From: Mucilaginibacter kameinonensis
GTDB lineage: Bacteria; Bacteroidota; Bacteroidia; Sphingobacteriales; Sphingobacteriaceae
Assembly (NCBI RefSeq): GCF_003675385.1
Contig: NZ_RCWZ01000002.1
Location: 992,001 to 1,056,000 of the forward strand
Direction of reading: 5' to 3'
DNA: 64,000 nucleotides
The notes below the pieces were generated by a model, which did no database searches, was not told the origin of the DNA, and saw only the letters and a program-made list of their open reading frames with translations. Both the position numbers and the translations under genes were made by a program. Numbering within the stretch: the stretch's first letter is position 1; each line of letters starts with the position of its first letter. This document shows, piece by piece, positions 41,836-53,100 of the stretch.

Positions 41836-43065
41836 TTAGCTGGTTACAAGATCGCTGCTGTTGCCTGCTTCGGCAGGTACGGCGTAAAAGCCCTCGCTAA
41901 TATTGGCCGGATTTTTAAAGTATTTGGCCAAATGCGGTATGTGTTCCAAAAATAAGTTTTCGTGCCCAATAGCAACATGATTAAACAACACTAAATGCTG
42001 ATGGATCTGCCCCATATCACCCACATGAGGGACTACCGGTACGTTGAATTTTTTTGCCAGCAGACTAATCGTCAGAAATTCAGACACACCACCAACGCGC
42101 ACACAATCAACCTGGCAAAAATCCATGGCGCCTGCCTGCAAAAAGTTTTTGAAGATGATCTTGTTAGGAATATGCTCACCGGCTGCAATTTTAAGAGGTG
42201 CAATTTCTTTAGCCAGTGTCTGATGAGCCAATACGTCATCGGGGTGGGTAGGCTCTTCAATCCAGTAAGGGTTTATGGTGCTTAACTCTTTACAAATGGA
42301 GATGGCCTGCGGAAGGTTCCATTTTTGGTTGGCATCAAGCATGATGGTAGTTCTGTCGCCAGCTTCGGCCCGAACCAACTTTGCCCTGCGGATATCGCGT
42401 AACGGGTCGTTTGAGCCTACTTTTAATTTCATGGCCGTAAACCCGCGATCGATGGCGCGCGCCACATTTTCCTTAATTTTTTCATCTGAGTAGTTAAACC
42501 AACCTACCGATGTATCATAGGCTTTATAACCTGTTTGCAAAACGCTGTTGCGTAGCGTACGGCCGGTAAGATTGTTCCCTAAAATGTTTTCTGCTTCTTC
42601 AATGGTTAATACATCTTCCAGGTAATTAAGATCGAGTGTAGCTACGAGGTCTTTCGGGCTTAAATCGAGCAAAAGTTTCCAGAGTGGTACCTGGCGACTT
42701 TTAGCCCATAGATCGAAACATGCGTTAACTATAGCCGCCAGCGCCAGTTGCATAACACCTTTGTGCGGCCCCAGCCAACGGTAAGTAGGCGAGTCAAGTA
42801 TCGAACGGTAAACCGAACCGAAATCAGACATCAGTTCCTCAATTTCGCGGCCTTTCAATGTTTCGGAAAGGTATTGTATGGCTTTGCATACCAGGTCGTT
42901 GCCGGCGCCAAGGGTAAAGGCCAGGCCAATGCCTTTTACGCTGCTATCGGTATGCAGTTCACAAATGGCGTAAGCGTACTGGGTAGAATCGTTTACGGCA
43001 TCAGATCCGGCGCCATTGCCTAAATTAAAACGCTTGTCGGTAACTTCAATTTTATTAATGTACAT
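41836..43065 (-). CDS. L-fuconate dehydratase (enolase superfamily)
   Basis: The cytosolic enzyme converts L-fuconate to 2-keto-3-deoxy-L-fuconate. The preferred start is the ATG at 43065 (MYINKIEVTDKRF), giving 409 residues; seven extra codons upstream are open but unlike the family. Mandelate-racemase-type residues are present: acid-base Lys in TAMKLKVGSND, metal ligands in TIMLDANQKWN, WIEEPTHPDD and IAAGEHIPNK, and the His/Asp dyad region VPHVGDMGQIHQH. The N-terminal capping domain matches fuconate dehydratases (AICELHTDSSVKGIGLAF). It is the first gene of the operon with the SDR and fucP, divergent from an AraC regulator. No lactonase or final aldolase/hydrolase gene is nearby. Confidence 0.88.
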   Translation of the reverse strand: MYINKIEVTDKRFNLGNGAGSDAVNDSTQYAYAICELHTDSSVKGIGLAFTLGAGNDLVCKAIQYLSETLKGREIEELMSDFGSVYRSILDSPTYRWLGPHKGVMQLALAAIVNACFDLWAKSRQVPLWKLLLDLSPKDLVATLDLNYLEDVLTIEEAENILGNNLTGRTLRNSVLQTGYKAYDTSVGWFNYSDEKIKENVARAIDRGFTAMKLKVGSNDPLRDIRRAKLVRAEAGDRTTIMLDANQKWNLPQAISICKELSTINPYWIEEPTHPDDVLAHQTLAKEIAPLKIAAGEHIPNKIIFKNFLQAGAMDFCQVDCVRVGGVSEFLTISLLAKKFNVPVVPHVGDMGQIHQHLVLFNHVAIGHENLFLEHIPHLAKYFKNPANISEGFYAVPAEAGNSSDLVTS

Positions 43066-43242
43066 GTAAGTAAATATATTTTGCAAATAAATTCAGACTG
43101 TTCTCTATAGAAAAGTCCTCGATAAAATCTTGTTTCCTGTGTTTATAAATCGGTTTATTATACCTTTTCAGATAAGGTATGATGTTGTAAAATTAGCGCG
43201 GTTTGATTTTTTACTTTCACTTTAATTGGCAACTTTCGATAG

Positions 43243-43250
43243 TATTTTTG
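43243..43250 (+). promoter_or_regulatory. candidate -7 box before the AraC gene
   Basis: TATTTTTG matches the TAnnTTTG consensus exactly and lies 36 bp before the AraC start. A TTG at 43226-43228 is too close for a standard -33 box. The 199-bp region between this gene and fuconate dehydratase would also hold the divergent operon promoter. Confidence 0.35.
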
Positions 43251-43285
43251 CTTATATTTAGCTTTTGTGATCTGATCTTGTTAAA

Positions 43286-44164
43286 ATGAAACCAATTTTA
43301 GCCGTATTGTCTGACGGGGTACAGTCAGAAGACCTTTTTGTTGCCAAGGAAGTCAGGCTTCCTTTTTTCTCCAATGAGTTTCATTTTCATGAGGAATGCC
43401 AGCTGGTTCACATCGTAAAAAGTTCGGGCAAAAGGATAATCGGCGACCTGGTTGATTATTTTGAAAGCGGCGAGCTTATTTTCCTGGGGTCAAATATCCC
43501 GCACGTTTGGCACAACACACAGGAGCAAACTAACGGAGACGAACCGGAGCCTTATGCGCATTCTCTATCTATCTATTTTAACCCATCGAAGTTATTGCTG
43601 CACCTTTCGGCTTTTGGAAATGTGCGCAAAATCGAGTCGTTTTTGAACAAGGCACAAAGAGGGGTGGAGTTGAAAGGCAGAAGCCGGGATATGGTAGTAA
43701 AATTAATGTACCAGATTTTGCAGCAAGAGGGGCTGCAAAAAATCATCACCCTGCTTGAGATCCTGAATGCCATGAGTTCATCAGATACGGAATATGATCT
43801 GCTGGCCAGTATCAATTATATCAACTACTACCAGTACAATGATAGCAAACGTATGGACCAGGTATTTAAGTACATCTTTGACAATTTCAGGGAAGATATC
43901 TCACTAAACACAATAGCCGATGTGGCTAACATGAACACCTTTGCGTTTTGCCGGTTTTTTAAGGCCCGCACGCAAAAGTCATTTACTCAGTTTGTAAATG
44001 AAACAAGAATAGGCTATGCCTGTAAATTGCTGGGCCATAAAGAAACCAGTATTACAGATATAGCCTATGAATGCGGTTTTAATAACGTATCAAACTTTAA
44101 CCGCTTTTTTAAGGTGATTAAAAAAGTAAGCCCCCGCGAGTACCGGAACCAGATTTTGTCTTAG
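43286..44164 (+). CDS. AraC-family regulator, likely of the fucose genes
   Basis: A 292-residue regulator with an N-terminal cupin (FHFHEECQLVHIVKSSGKRI, FLGSNIPHVWHN) and a C-terminal AraC double HTH (~190-290; ISLNTIADVANMNTFAFCRF and SITDIAYECGFNNVSNFNRF). The cupin-AraC layout is common for sugar-responsive activators. It is divergent from the fuconate dehydratase-SDR-fucP operon across 221 bp, which makes that operon the first candidate target. Its last 4 bp overlap the convergent STAND NTPase gene, so no terminator separates them. Confidence 0.92.
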   Translation: MKPILAVLSDGVQSEDLFVAKEVRLPFFSNEFHFHEECQLVHIVKSSGKRIIGDLVDYFESGELIFLGSNIPHVWHNTQEQTNGDEPEPYAHSLSIYFNPSKLLLHLSAFGNVRKIESFLNKAQRGVELKGRSRDMVVKLMYQILQQEGLQKIITLLEILNAMSSSDTEYDLLASINYINYYQYNDSKRMDQVFKYIFDNFREDISLNTIADVANMNTFAFCRFFKARTQKSFTQFVNETRIGYACKLLGHKETSITDIAYECGFNNVSNFNRFFKVIKKVSPREYRNQILS

Positions 44165-46755
44165 TTGCGATTTAGGCTAAAGTTTTGCAACCTGTTTGTC
44201 GTACTATTTGCAGGAGGCGTTTCGGCCCATTTTATTTCATCGTTCATGAAATGTTCGGTACGGCAGCCGTTGTTGCGGATGCTTTTAATGAAATCGAAAT
44301 ACAGATCGTTAAAAACGTATACGTTTTCTTTCAATACAGCATAGTTAGTAAGTATAAAACCAAGCGTGTTTACCTTAACTATGATCTGTTTCGAGTCATC
44401 GCATAATTTAATGAGGTTTTTAATATTGTTAACAACTGCAAGCTGGTTACTTACCGGCAGGGTGAGTTTTATTTTTAAGCCCTCGTAAAGCACTTTCATA
44501 AAAGTAGTGAAACCGCCATCCTGTTCATTGTAAGTGATGCTTATCTCATTAAAAACGGCTTTGGCTTTATCTTCATAACCCGACGCCAGGTATGACTCGG
44601 CCATAACGGTTTTTAAAATGAAAGCATATCCTGTAGAATAACCCCGGTATACCTTATTTAAACCGTTAATAAATTTGGCTGCTTTGTTGTGTTTTTGACA
44701 GATGGTTGATGTGTATAAAGCCAACAAATAAACTACTTCTGTAAATCCTTTTGAAACACCGGTGTTTTGAACCGGATTGAAATAGAACCTTGTGATTTCG
44801 GTAAGCGACTCCTTTTTTATGATGCCATACTTGAGGTAAAACAAAATAGTTTCAATGCAGTTTACCGGGTTGATAGGCAAGTTTTGAAGCGCTTTTAAAT
44901 TGTATTGCTTTAAATCATTAAAGTGTTTTTCGATTTTTGTTAAATCAAGCTGCATGATGGCAATGGCAGCAAGGCAGGTTTTTATTAAAATTTGTTGCTG
45001 GTTTGATAAGCGGAATTGTAAAAATGTTTCCAGCACTTCCTCATAACCAATATCGATAAATTCAAGGCTGATAAAGTAGTTAAAGAACTCCTCGCTGCAA
45101 ACCTGTCTAAACAAATCTTCCATTCGCTCGGTCATTTTTGTGTTTACATGCTGAATTTTGAGTAATTCACCAATAAACCTGATGATCTCCGATTTTTCTT
45201 TTGGCAACAACTGTACACTTAGTAAAGCTTTAAGCTCGAACCTATAGTCTTTATGAACTGCATTATAAATAAACCATTTTATGATAGGCAGTTTTTTATC
45301 CCTGCCGAATACCAGGTCGGTTAGGTTTACCAGGTTATCATCAAATACATAGTTATTGTTGTACATCAGTATCATAGCCAACGCATACTCCAGGGTAGTA
45401 TCGTCAATCATTTTAACTACGAAGTTGAGCTTGTTTTCGCGCGAGAGGTTAAGTTCCTCAATGATCCCTGCGCTAAGCATCTCCTGGTATGCCGATCCAT
45501 ATTTTTTGATCAGCTCATAGATCCTGATCTTACTAACCTCGTATACCCGGTTATCGGTATCCATTTGATTAATGATGCCGGTAATCAACAATACCTTTTC
45601 AATGGCATAATGACCTTTGTAAACATTATGATAGTAGTTTGCGGCTACAAGGTTGTAATAAGTAAGGTCATTAAAGTGGCTTAAGCTGAAATTATCGCTG
45701 TATCGCTGGTAATAGTACTGGAAGTATAAAGGATGACTTAGTTTATCAATAATAGGTAAAGTTATATCATGGGCAATATTAGGGTTTATATTATCGCAAA
45801 GTTTTTTGATTTGTTCGGTAGTAAACAGCGGCACATTAAGTTTTTGACTGCTATCCATCATAAAACCGGTGAACCACAGATCAGGTTGGGCTATTATATC
45901 TTCCCTGAAGTTACTCCAGGTTGACGAACGCATGGTTAGTATCACCTTAAACCAGGGGTATTTGTGGTACATGGCTATAATATCGGCCAATTGCTTAAAT
46001 ACCGTTTCGAATGTGTTATTCTTGAAATAAAACTCATCGAAACCATCTATAATTAAAATAAAGCGCCCGCTAAAATCTTCGGCCATTTCTGCAAGGCCGT
46101 CAAGGTCTTCATCTGGCGACAGGCCAATAAGCCCCATCAGCCAATGGTTAAGATGGATGTTTTGGAGCGATGAATTGAGCGTGTTACCGTTAAAAAACAG
46201 TATCAGGTCTTTTTCATCTTTTTGTGTGTTGGCTTTTATCAAATCTTTTACCCAATGGCATAGTCCAATTGTTTTGCCATAGCCTGCCGGAGCTGTAAAC
46301 ACAGTGGCTGTATAAGGCTGCTGCATAAATATGGACAATTGTTCATTAATAAAATTCCGGGGAATGGTATACTGGAACGGTATCCCTGAATGATTGATCT
46401 GGGTTTGCAAAGTGAAATTGGTGATCCTGTCTGCTTTGGCCGTTATCTTCCCAGGTTTATATACATGGCTTTCTTTTTTAACAACTGTCTTTTGCTTGCT
46501 TTGGCAAAATGCATCCCAACCTGTATAACCGCAAAACTCAGCCAGCGCGTTCATGGTGAATAATGATGGGGTAAACTTGCTGTAGGCAAATCCAAAAATA
46601 CGTTTAAGCGTAGTTTCACTAATGCTTTTCTGGGTTTTGCCAAACAGCATTAATGATAAGGCCTTGCAATCGGCAGGGGTAATGTAGGCCATACCCGCTT
46701 TCTCCGTTAGTTCTTTTTTTAACAGATCAAAATGATAAGTCGAAAATAGATGCAT
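44161..46755 (-). CDS. STAND-type P-loop NTPase with Bacteroidota-specific N-terminal domain
   Basis: An 864-residue cytosolic protein. Residues ~1-90 form a domain with the pattern ISETTLKRIFGF, FTMNALAEFCGYTGWDAF, seen (from memory) at the start of various Bacteroidota regulators and NTPases. The NTPase (~125-420) has Walker A TAPAGYGKTIG (Lys161) and Walker B RFILIIDGFDEFYF (about residue 240), a NACHT-like layout, then a winged-helix-like part. Residues ~450-864 are all-helical and repeat-like. No nuclease, TIR, protease or membrane effector domain is seen, so a MalT-like signal-transducing regulator is as likely as an immune sensor. It is divergent from the giant adhesin gene over 425 bp. 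Confidence 0.75.
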   Translation of the reverse strand: MHLFSTYHFDLLKKELTEKAGMAYITPADCKALSLMLFGKTQKSISETTLKRIFGFAYSKFTPSLFTMNALAEFCGYTGWDAFCQSKQKTVVKKESHVYKPGKITAKADRITNFTLQTQINHSGIPFQYTIPRNFINEQLSIFMQQPYTATVFTAPAGYGKTIGLCHWVKDLIKANTQKDEKDLILFFNGNTLNSSLQNIHLNHWLMGLIGLSPDEDLDGLAEMAEDFSGRFILIIDGFDEFYFKNNTFETVFKQLADIIAMYHKYPWFKVILTMRSSTWSNFREDIIAQPDLWFTGFMMDSSQKLNVPLFTTEQIKKLCDNINPNIAHDITLPIIDKLSHPLYFQYYYQRYSDNFSLSHFNDLTYYNLVAANYYHNVYKGHYAIEKVLLITGIINQMDTDNRVYEVSKIRIYELIKKYGSAYQEMLSAGIIEELNLSRENKLNFVVKMIDDTTLEYALAMILMYNNNYVFDDNLVNLTDLVFGRDKKLPIIKWFIYNAVHKDYRFELKALLSVQLLPKEKSEIIRFIGELLKIQHVNTKMTERMEDLFRQVCSEEFFNYFISLEFIDIGYEEVLETFLQFRLSNQQQILIKTCLAAIAIMQLDLTKIEKHFNDLKQYNLKALQNLPINPVNCIETILFYLKYGIIKKESLTEITRFYFNPVQNTGVSKGFTEVVYLLALYTSTICQKHNKAAKFINGLNKVYRGYSTGYAFILKTVMAESYLASGYEDKAKAVFNEISITYNEQDGGFTTFMKVLYEGLKIKLTLPVSNQLAVVNNIKNLIKLCDDSKQIIVKVNTLGFILTNYAVLKENVYVFNDLYFDFIKSIRNNGCRTEHFMNDEIKWAETPPANSTTNRLQNFSLNRN

Positions 46756-47180
46756 AGGTAAAGGTTTTAGAGTGAATATATTAACTATATACGTCAGTCA
46801 GTCGAACAAATTAGCGCAAACAGTATCAGCAAGTAATCTTGAAAACTTATTTAAAATATTGTAAAAGGTTCAAGCAATTCCCTGGGGTAACGGGATATTG
46901 TTAATACATGGCTAAACAAATATTTTCACATATTTTGTTTAATCAATAATACGTATGTTAATTGAAAATGGATTTATATTTTATTAAAAATGATATTCCG
47001 TTAGGTTGTATTTGCTGAATGAATAAAATGAACAGAAAATGAATGCAGAAAACAGAATGAACAGACCTGCATGAATACTGAATGATATGACCAGAATGGT
47101 TTTTAATGAATGAAAAGCCTTTTTCGTATTGCATAGGCGTGATTTAGCTTTACGGAGTTCATTTCAAACATCTATGCCTT
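46756..47180. promoter_or_regulatory. divergent intergenic region with ATGAA-rich repeats
   Basis: This 425-bp AT-rich region separates the STAND NTPase (minus) from the giant adhesin (plus). Within 47015-47115 short related units recur: AATGAACAGA at 47027-47036 and again at 47056-47065, and five or six GAATGA/ATGAAT words at 10-30-bp intervals. A partial -7 box TAGCTTTA lies at 47145-47152. No gene is seen. The repeats could be an operator array or simple low-complexity DNA. Confidence 0.45.
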
Positions 47181-50100
47181 ATGAGAAACCTCGCCTTTAA
47201 CAAGAACGCTTTTTGGGTGTTATTTATTTTATTGGCATTGTTTAATATTAAATATGCGAAAGCACAACGGACATATGCCACATCCGAGCAACATGGTGCA
47301 ACAGGCGTTGCCTGCGTAAACTGCACCGTGCTAAATGCAGCCAATGCGGCAGATGGGAATGTTCAAACATTTTCATCAATAAATGTTGTTGTTGGTGTAG
47401 CTGCACAAACCTACCAGGAACTAATATTTCAAAGCGCTAAACCTTCCGGTACTCCTGTCTCAGTTAAATTAGGTTCGGGGGATAAATTGCTGACGCTTAC
47501 CGCACTTGGAGGCGTTTCTTTACAGGCATATAATGGAAATACAGCCATTGGTACCCCGGTAGCAGTGGCTACGTTGCTTACAGCACTAAGTAATAACAAC
47601 CAGGTTGAGGTTAGTATAACCCCAGCCCAGGCTTATGATCGTATCAGGGTAACTGTTAACGGAGGCCTTGCCGGTGTTTTGGCAAGTACTTATTTATATG
47701 ATGCCTTTACTACAGGTACAGGCGCCGGTATTTGCAGCGCTGCAGTTGACGAATTACATGGTATATCATCAGGCTTATTGGGTTTGGGAGTTGATGTGGG
47801 CGGTGTAGCAAATCCCCAAAATGCTATCGACGGTAATCTTAATACTGCATCTACCTTAAATGCGGGCGTAGGTTTGCTTGGGGCATATGCCCAGCAAACT
47901 ATCATATATGGAAGCCCATCGGTAATTGGTGATTCGGTACGAATGACCTTGTCAATCCCTCAATCGTTAATAGATGTGGGGCTGCTTTCGAACATTTCGG
48001 TAGCAACTTATCTGGGTAATACTTATAATAATGATCAAACAGCAATAAACGCATCGCTTTTAAACCTGCGATTGCTCGATTTAACCAACAACAGGCGCAA
48101 GGTTACTATAACGTTTGCGCCCGCGAATGTTTTTGACCGGGTGCAGCTTACACTTGGGGGCGTAGCTAACGTATTATCAACACTTGACCTTTATGAGGCT
48201 GTTAGACTGATACCAAGGCCTGTTACAAAAATTAATAATGCGCTGGGTGTAACCGCCCAGATTAATTCGGGCTCAACCGCTACGCTTACTGCAAATGCTG
48301 TTGCCAACACTACTTTTCACTGGTATACCCAGGCCACAGGCGGATCAGCAGTTGCAACAGGCCCGAGTTATACAACACCAACGCTAACAGCGTCTACCGA
48401 TTATTATGTATCGGCTTCGCGCACAGGTTGTACCGATGAATCAGAACGGACAAAAATTTCACTTACTGTAGGATCTACAACCCCTACGCCACCGGTTAAT
48501 CCGTCGGGAGTGCGCACTTATGCCAATACGCAGCAACCAGGGGCGGGTGGTTTATTATGCCTTGGTTGTACGGTAACTAATCCGGGTAACGCAGCTGATG
48601 GCAACCTGCAAACTTATTCTACCTTAAATGTAACCGTAGGTGTTGCTGCTCAAACTTATCAAACGCTTACATTTCCCGGTGGTACCAAACCAGCCGGAAC
48701 ACCGGTTTCTGTTAAATTAGGTACCGGGGATAATCTACTTAGTCTTACAGCTCTTGGAGGGGTAACTTTACAGGCTTATAATGGTAATACACCTGTAGGC
48801 TCTCCTGTTTCGGCGGCAACACTTGTATCGGTATTGAGCAATAACAACCAGGTTGAATTGAGCTTTGCACCTACACAAGCTTATGATGGTATAAGGGTTA
48901 CGTTAAACGGCGGCCTGGTAGGGGCGCTGAGCAGCTTATATTTATATGAGGGATTTGTAACCACGGCAGGTCCTGCCGTATGTAATACTGCTATAGATGA
49001 GCTGCACGGCATATCTTCAGCACTACTGAATTTAGGTCTTAATGTAGGTGGAGTTGTGAATCCGCAAAATGCCATCGACGGAAACCTGAATACCGCATCT
49101 ACTTTAAATGCGGGTGTAGGCCTGTTAGGAGCTTATGCACAGCAAACCGTAATATTTTCAAACCCATCAGTAATTGGCGACTCGGTAAGGTTAACCCTTT
49201 CGGTGCCTGAGGCTTTGCTGCAGGTAGGTTTACTGGCAGGTTCATCAGTAAACACTTTTTATGGTAATACAGATAATAATGATCAAACCTTTTTAAGTTC
49301 CTCATTATTACAGGTTCGTTTACTCGATCTTACCAATAACCGGCGCAAAGTGGTGATCACTTTTGTGCCAGGCAAAGTTTTTGACAGGGTGCAGTTAAGA
49401 TTAGGTGGTATTGCCAACGTTTTATCAACCCTTGATTTATATGAGATACAACGATTAATTGCCAAACCGGTAATCAAAATAAATAATGTAGCATCAAACG
49501 ATGCCCAGATCTGTACAGGTACCACAGCAACATTTACTGCTACGGCTGTACCTAATACCGTGTTTCACTGGTATACACAAGCAACAGGCGGATCGCCGGT
49601 ATTTACCGGGGCTGCCTTTACAACACCTGTTTTAACAGCTTCGGCAACCTATTACGTTGCCGCCATGCGGAGTGGATGCACCGACGAGTCGGACCGAACT
49701 AAAGTAACTGTTACTGTAAATGCTGTGCCGGCTTCACCGGTTATAGCCAACAATACTGTTAGCGTTTGTTCAGGGCAAACCGCTACGTTTACCGCCACCA
49801 GTGTAGCCGGCGTTACCATAAACTGGTATAGCGCCGCTACCGGCGGTACTTTATTGCACACCGGCGATAGCTTTACTACGCCTGCTTTAACCGCGGCTAC
49901 CAGCTATTATGCAGAAGCAGTGGTTGCCGGCGGAAGCTGCGCAAGTGCTGCCCGTACCAAAGTAACCGCTAATATTACACCGCCGCCGGTTGCGCCAACA
50001 CTTACCGCCGCCAATGTTACTATTTGTAGTGGCGGTGTGGCTACTTTATCTGTAAGCGGAGCCGTGGCGGGTACCACTTATAACTGGTACACGGCCGCAA

Positions 50101-53100
50101 CCGGGGGGACTCCCATATTCACCGGGGCTACTTATACTACCGCGGCCCTAACAGCCAATGCAACTTATTATGTTGAGGCTGTAAATGCAGGTGGTTGCAG
50201 CAGTGCCGTACGTACCCAGGCAACAGTTACCGTTACGCCGCTTCCTGCTGATCCAACCGTGGCTGCGGCAAATGGTTCAATAGCTGCCGGGCAGAAAACA
50301 AGTATCAGCGTGACCAGTCCACAAGCTGGCATTACCTATAACTGGTACACATCAGCAAACGCCGGTGCGCCTGTGTTTACCGGTACTACCTTCCAGACAC
50401 CTTTATTATATAACAATACAACTTACTATGTAAGCGCTTTAAATGCCACAGGTTGTGCATCGGCAAACCGTACAGCTGTTACCATTACCGTAACTATCAA
50501 CACCAATGCGCCATGTACTTTTGCCAATCAGCAAACGCCAACAGTAAACGGACTTTGTTTAGGTTGTACCGTTACTAATCCTGCTTTAGCTACCGATGCC
50601 GATACCACCACAGCTTCAACAATCAATGTATTAGCCGGTTTGATAGGTGGAAATGTTCAACAGGAGTTGCGCTTTCAACAGGCCGGTTTCGCGGGTGATA
50701 CCATTAAGCTGGTATTGCAAAACCCTAACGGCCTGTTAGGTGCTGCCGTTTTAGGCAATATCGGCGTAACACTTGCCAATGGTACCACCACAACTGCAAG
50801 TTACCAGCTTAATAACGCGTTGATAAAAGTGTTCCTGCTTGCAGGTAGCTCAAACAAATACGCGGTTTATATCCCGGCTACCGGCGCTTATGACAGAATT
50901 ACCGTAAGTATAAACTCTGGCCTTGCAAGTGTTTTAACACCGCTTAATATTTACTATGCTTCGCAGCAATTCCCGAAACCGGTATTTAACCCAACTGCTC
51001 CTGAAATTTGTAAAGGCAGCAGCGCGGTTGTAAATATTACTTCGCCGGCCAACGGAACATTTACTTGGTATAACGCCCCAACAGGCGGAACCGTTGTACA
51101 TACAGGTACATCATTTACAACTCCGGCTTTAAATGCCAATACAACTTATTATATAGAATACACCCGTGGTACATGTACCGGAACTGTAAGGTTCCCGGTT
51201 ACTATTTTGGTTGATGATGTACCGGCAGCACCAACTGTTACCGCGCAAAACGTTACTATAACCAGCGGACAAACAGCTACTTTGAATGCAACTGCCAGCA
51301 ATGGCGCAACCATACAGTGGTATGATGCTGCAACAGGAGGTAACCTGGTTCACACAGGTAACCCGTTTGTAACTCCTGTACTTACGGCTAACAAAATTTA
51401 TTATGCAGGTACTGCCTTGGGCAGCTGCGTATCAGCAACCCGTACACCGGTTAACATTACGGTACAGCCGATAGTAATACCAACCGTATCGGTAACACCG
51501 CCAACCGTTGCACTTAATGCAGGGCAAACAACTTCGTTCACTGCTTCATCAACTACGCCGGGCGTAACCTTTAACTGGTTTACTACACCAACCGGCGGCA
51601 CAAGCATTTTTACAGGTGCTACCTATACTACTCCGCCTCAATTTGCTAACACCACTTATTATGCCGAAGCTACTGTAACGGCTACCGGCGTAAAATCAGC
51701 TACAAGAGCACCAGGCGCGGTAACTATCAATCAACAGGCATCAAGTCCTGTTCCTTGCGGCGCGGCTATCGACCAAACCAATACTACCAGCGGTTTATTA
51801 TGTGTTGGATGCGCCGTGCTAAACCCTGCAGGTGCTGTTGATGCAGATCGCAATACCTTCTCACAATTAAATGTACCTATAGGTTTGGTTAACTCTTACG
51901 CAAGCCAAACTTTAAGGTTTACCAATACAGGCCTTGCCGGCGACAGCGTTGTTATTGAATTAGGCGTTCCGGGAACGCTGGCCAGTGTAGGCGTACTTTC
52001 ACAGATCCAGATAGGCACCTACAACGGTGCAACTTTCAATAACGATTACTTTAGCGTAAACGGATCGCTTATCAATATTCAATTGTTAAGCGTTACCAGC
52101 CGTTTCAGGGTAGCTTTTAAAGCAACTCACAATTTCGATAGGGTAGAGGTTAAGCTCAACGCCGCTTTGGCAGGCGTATTCAGCGCTCTTAATGTTTATG
52201 ATGCTTTGCAATCTGTAGCGGCTCCGGTTATCGCTGTTTCGCCAGTAACAACTTGCTCAGGCGCGCCAGTAGTACTTTCAGCTACAGTTCCTGCAAACGT
52301 AACTGTAAAATGGTATACATCAGCAACCGGCGGTACCGCTGTTGGCACCGGTGCTAATTTTACAACCCCGGCCTTAAGCGCATCTACAACTTATTATGCA
52401 GAAGCAAGCCGTACCGCTGATGGTTGTACCCAGGCCGTACGTACCCCTGTTAATATTAATGTTGTAACAATACCAACAGCGCCAGTTTTGGCTGCTCCAA
52501 ACGTAACTGTATGTACAGGCCAAACTGCAACGTTTAATGTAACTCCGGTTAACGGGGTAACTTACAACTGGTACTCTGCAGCAGCAGGCGGCACCCTAAT
52601 ACATACAGGCAACAGCTTTACAACTGCTGCTATCAATGCAACCACAAGCTATTTTGTTGAAGCAGTTTCAGGTACGAGCTGTATCAGCACTACCCGTACC
52701 CAGGTTACAGCAACTTTGGCCCCACCGCCAATAGCGCCGGCACTTAACGCAACCAGCGTAAGCATTTGTGATGGCAGTGTTGCAACTTTAGCGGTAACCA
52801 ACCCTGCTGCCGGAAATACCTATAACTGGTATACCACAGCGACCGGTGGCACGCCTGTATTTACAGGACCGACTTACACAACAGCGGCTTTACACAATAA
52901 TACAAGCTATTATGTAGAGGCTGTAAACGCAGGCGGCTGCACCAGTGCGCAACGTACCCAAGCCGATGTTACCGTTGTTCCGCTTCCTGCCAATCCAACT
53001 CTATCAGCAAATAATACTTCAATAGCTGCCGGACAACAAACAACTATTGGCGTTACCAATACACAAACCGGTGTTACCTATAACTGGTATACATCAGCTA

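Noticed and set aside
44161..46755. Antiphage (Avs-like) defence system
   Set aside because: No recognisable effector domain, no neighbouring defence genes and no mobile-element context; kept only as an open possibility in the findings.
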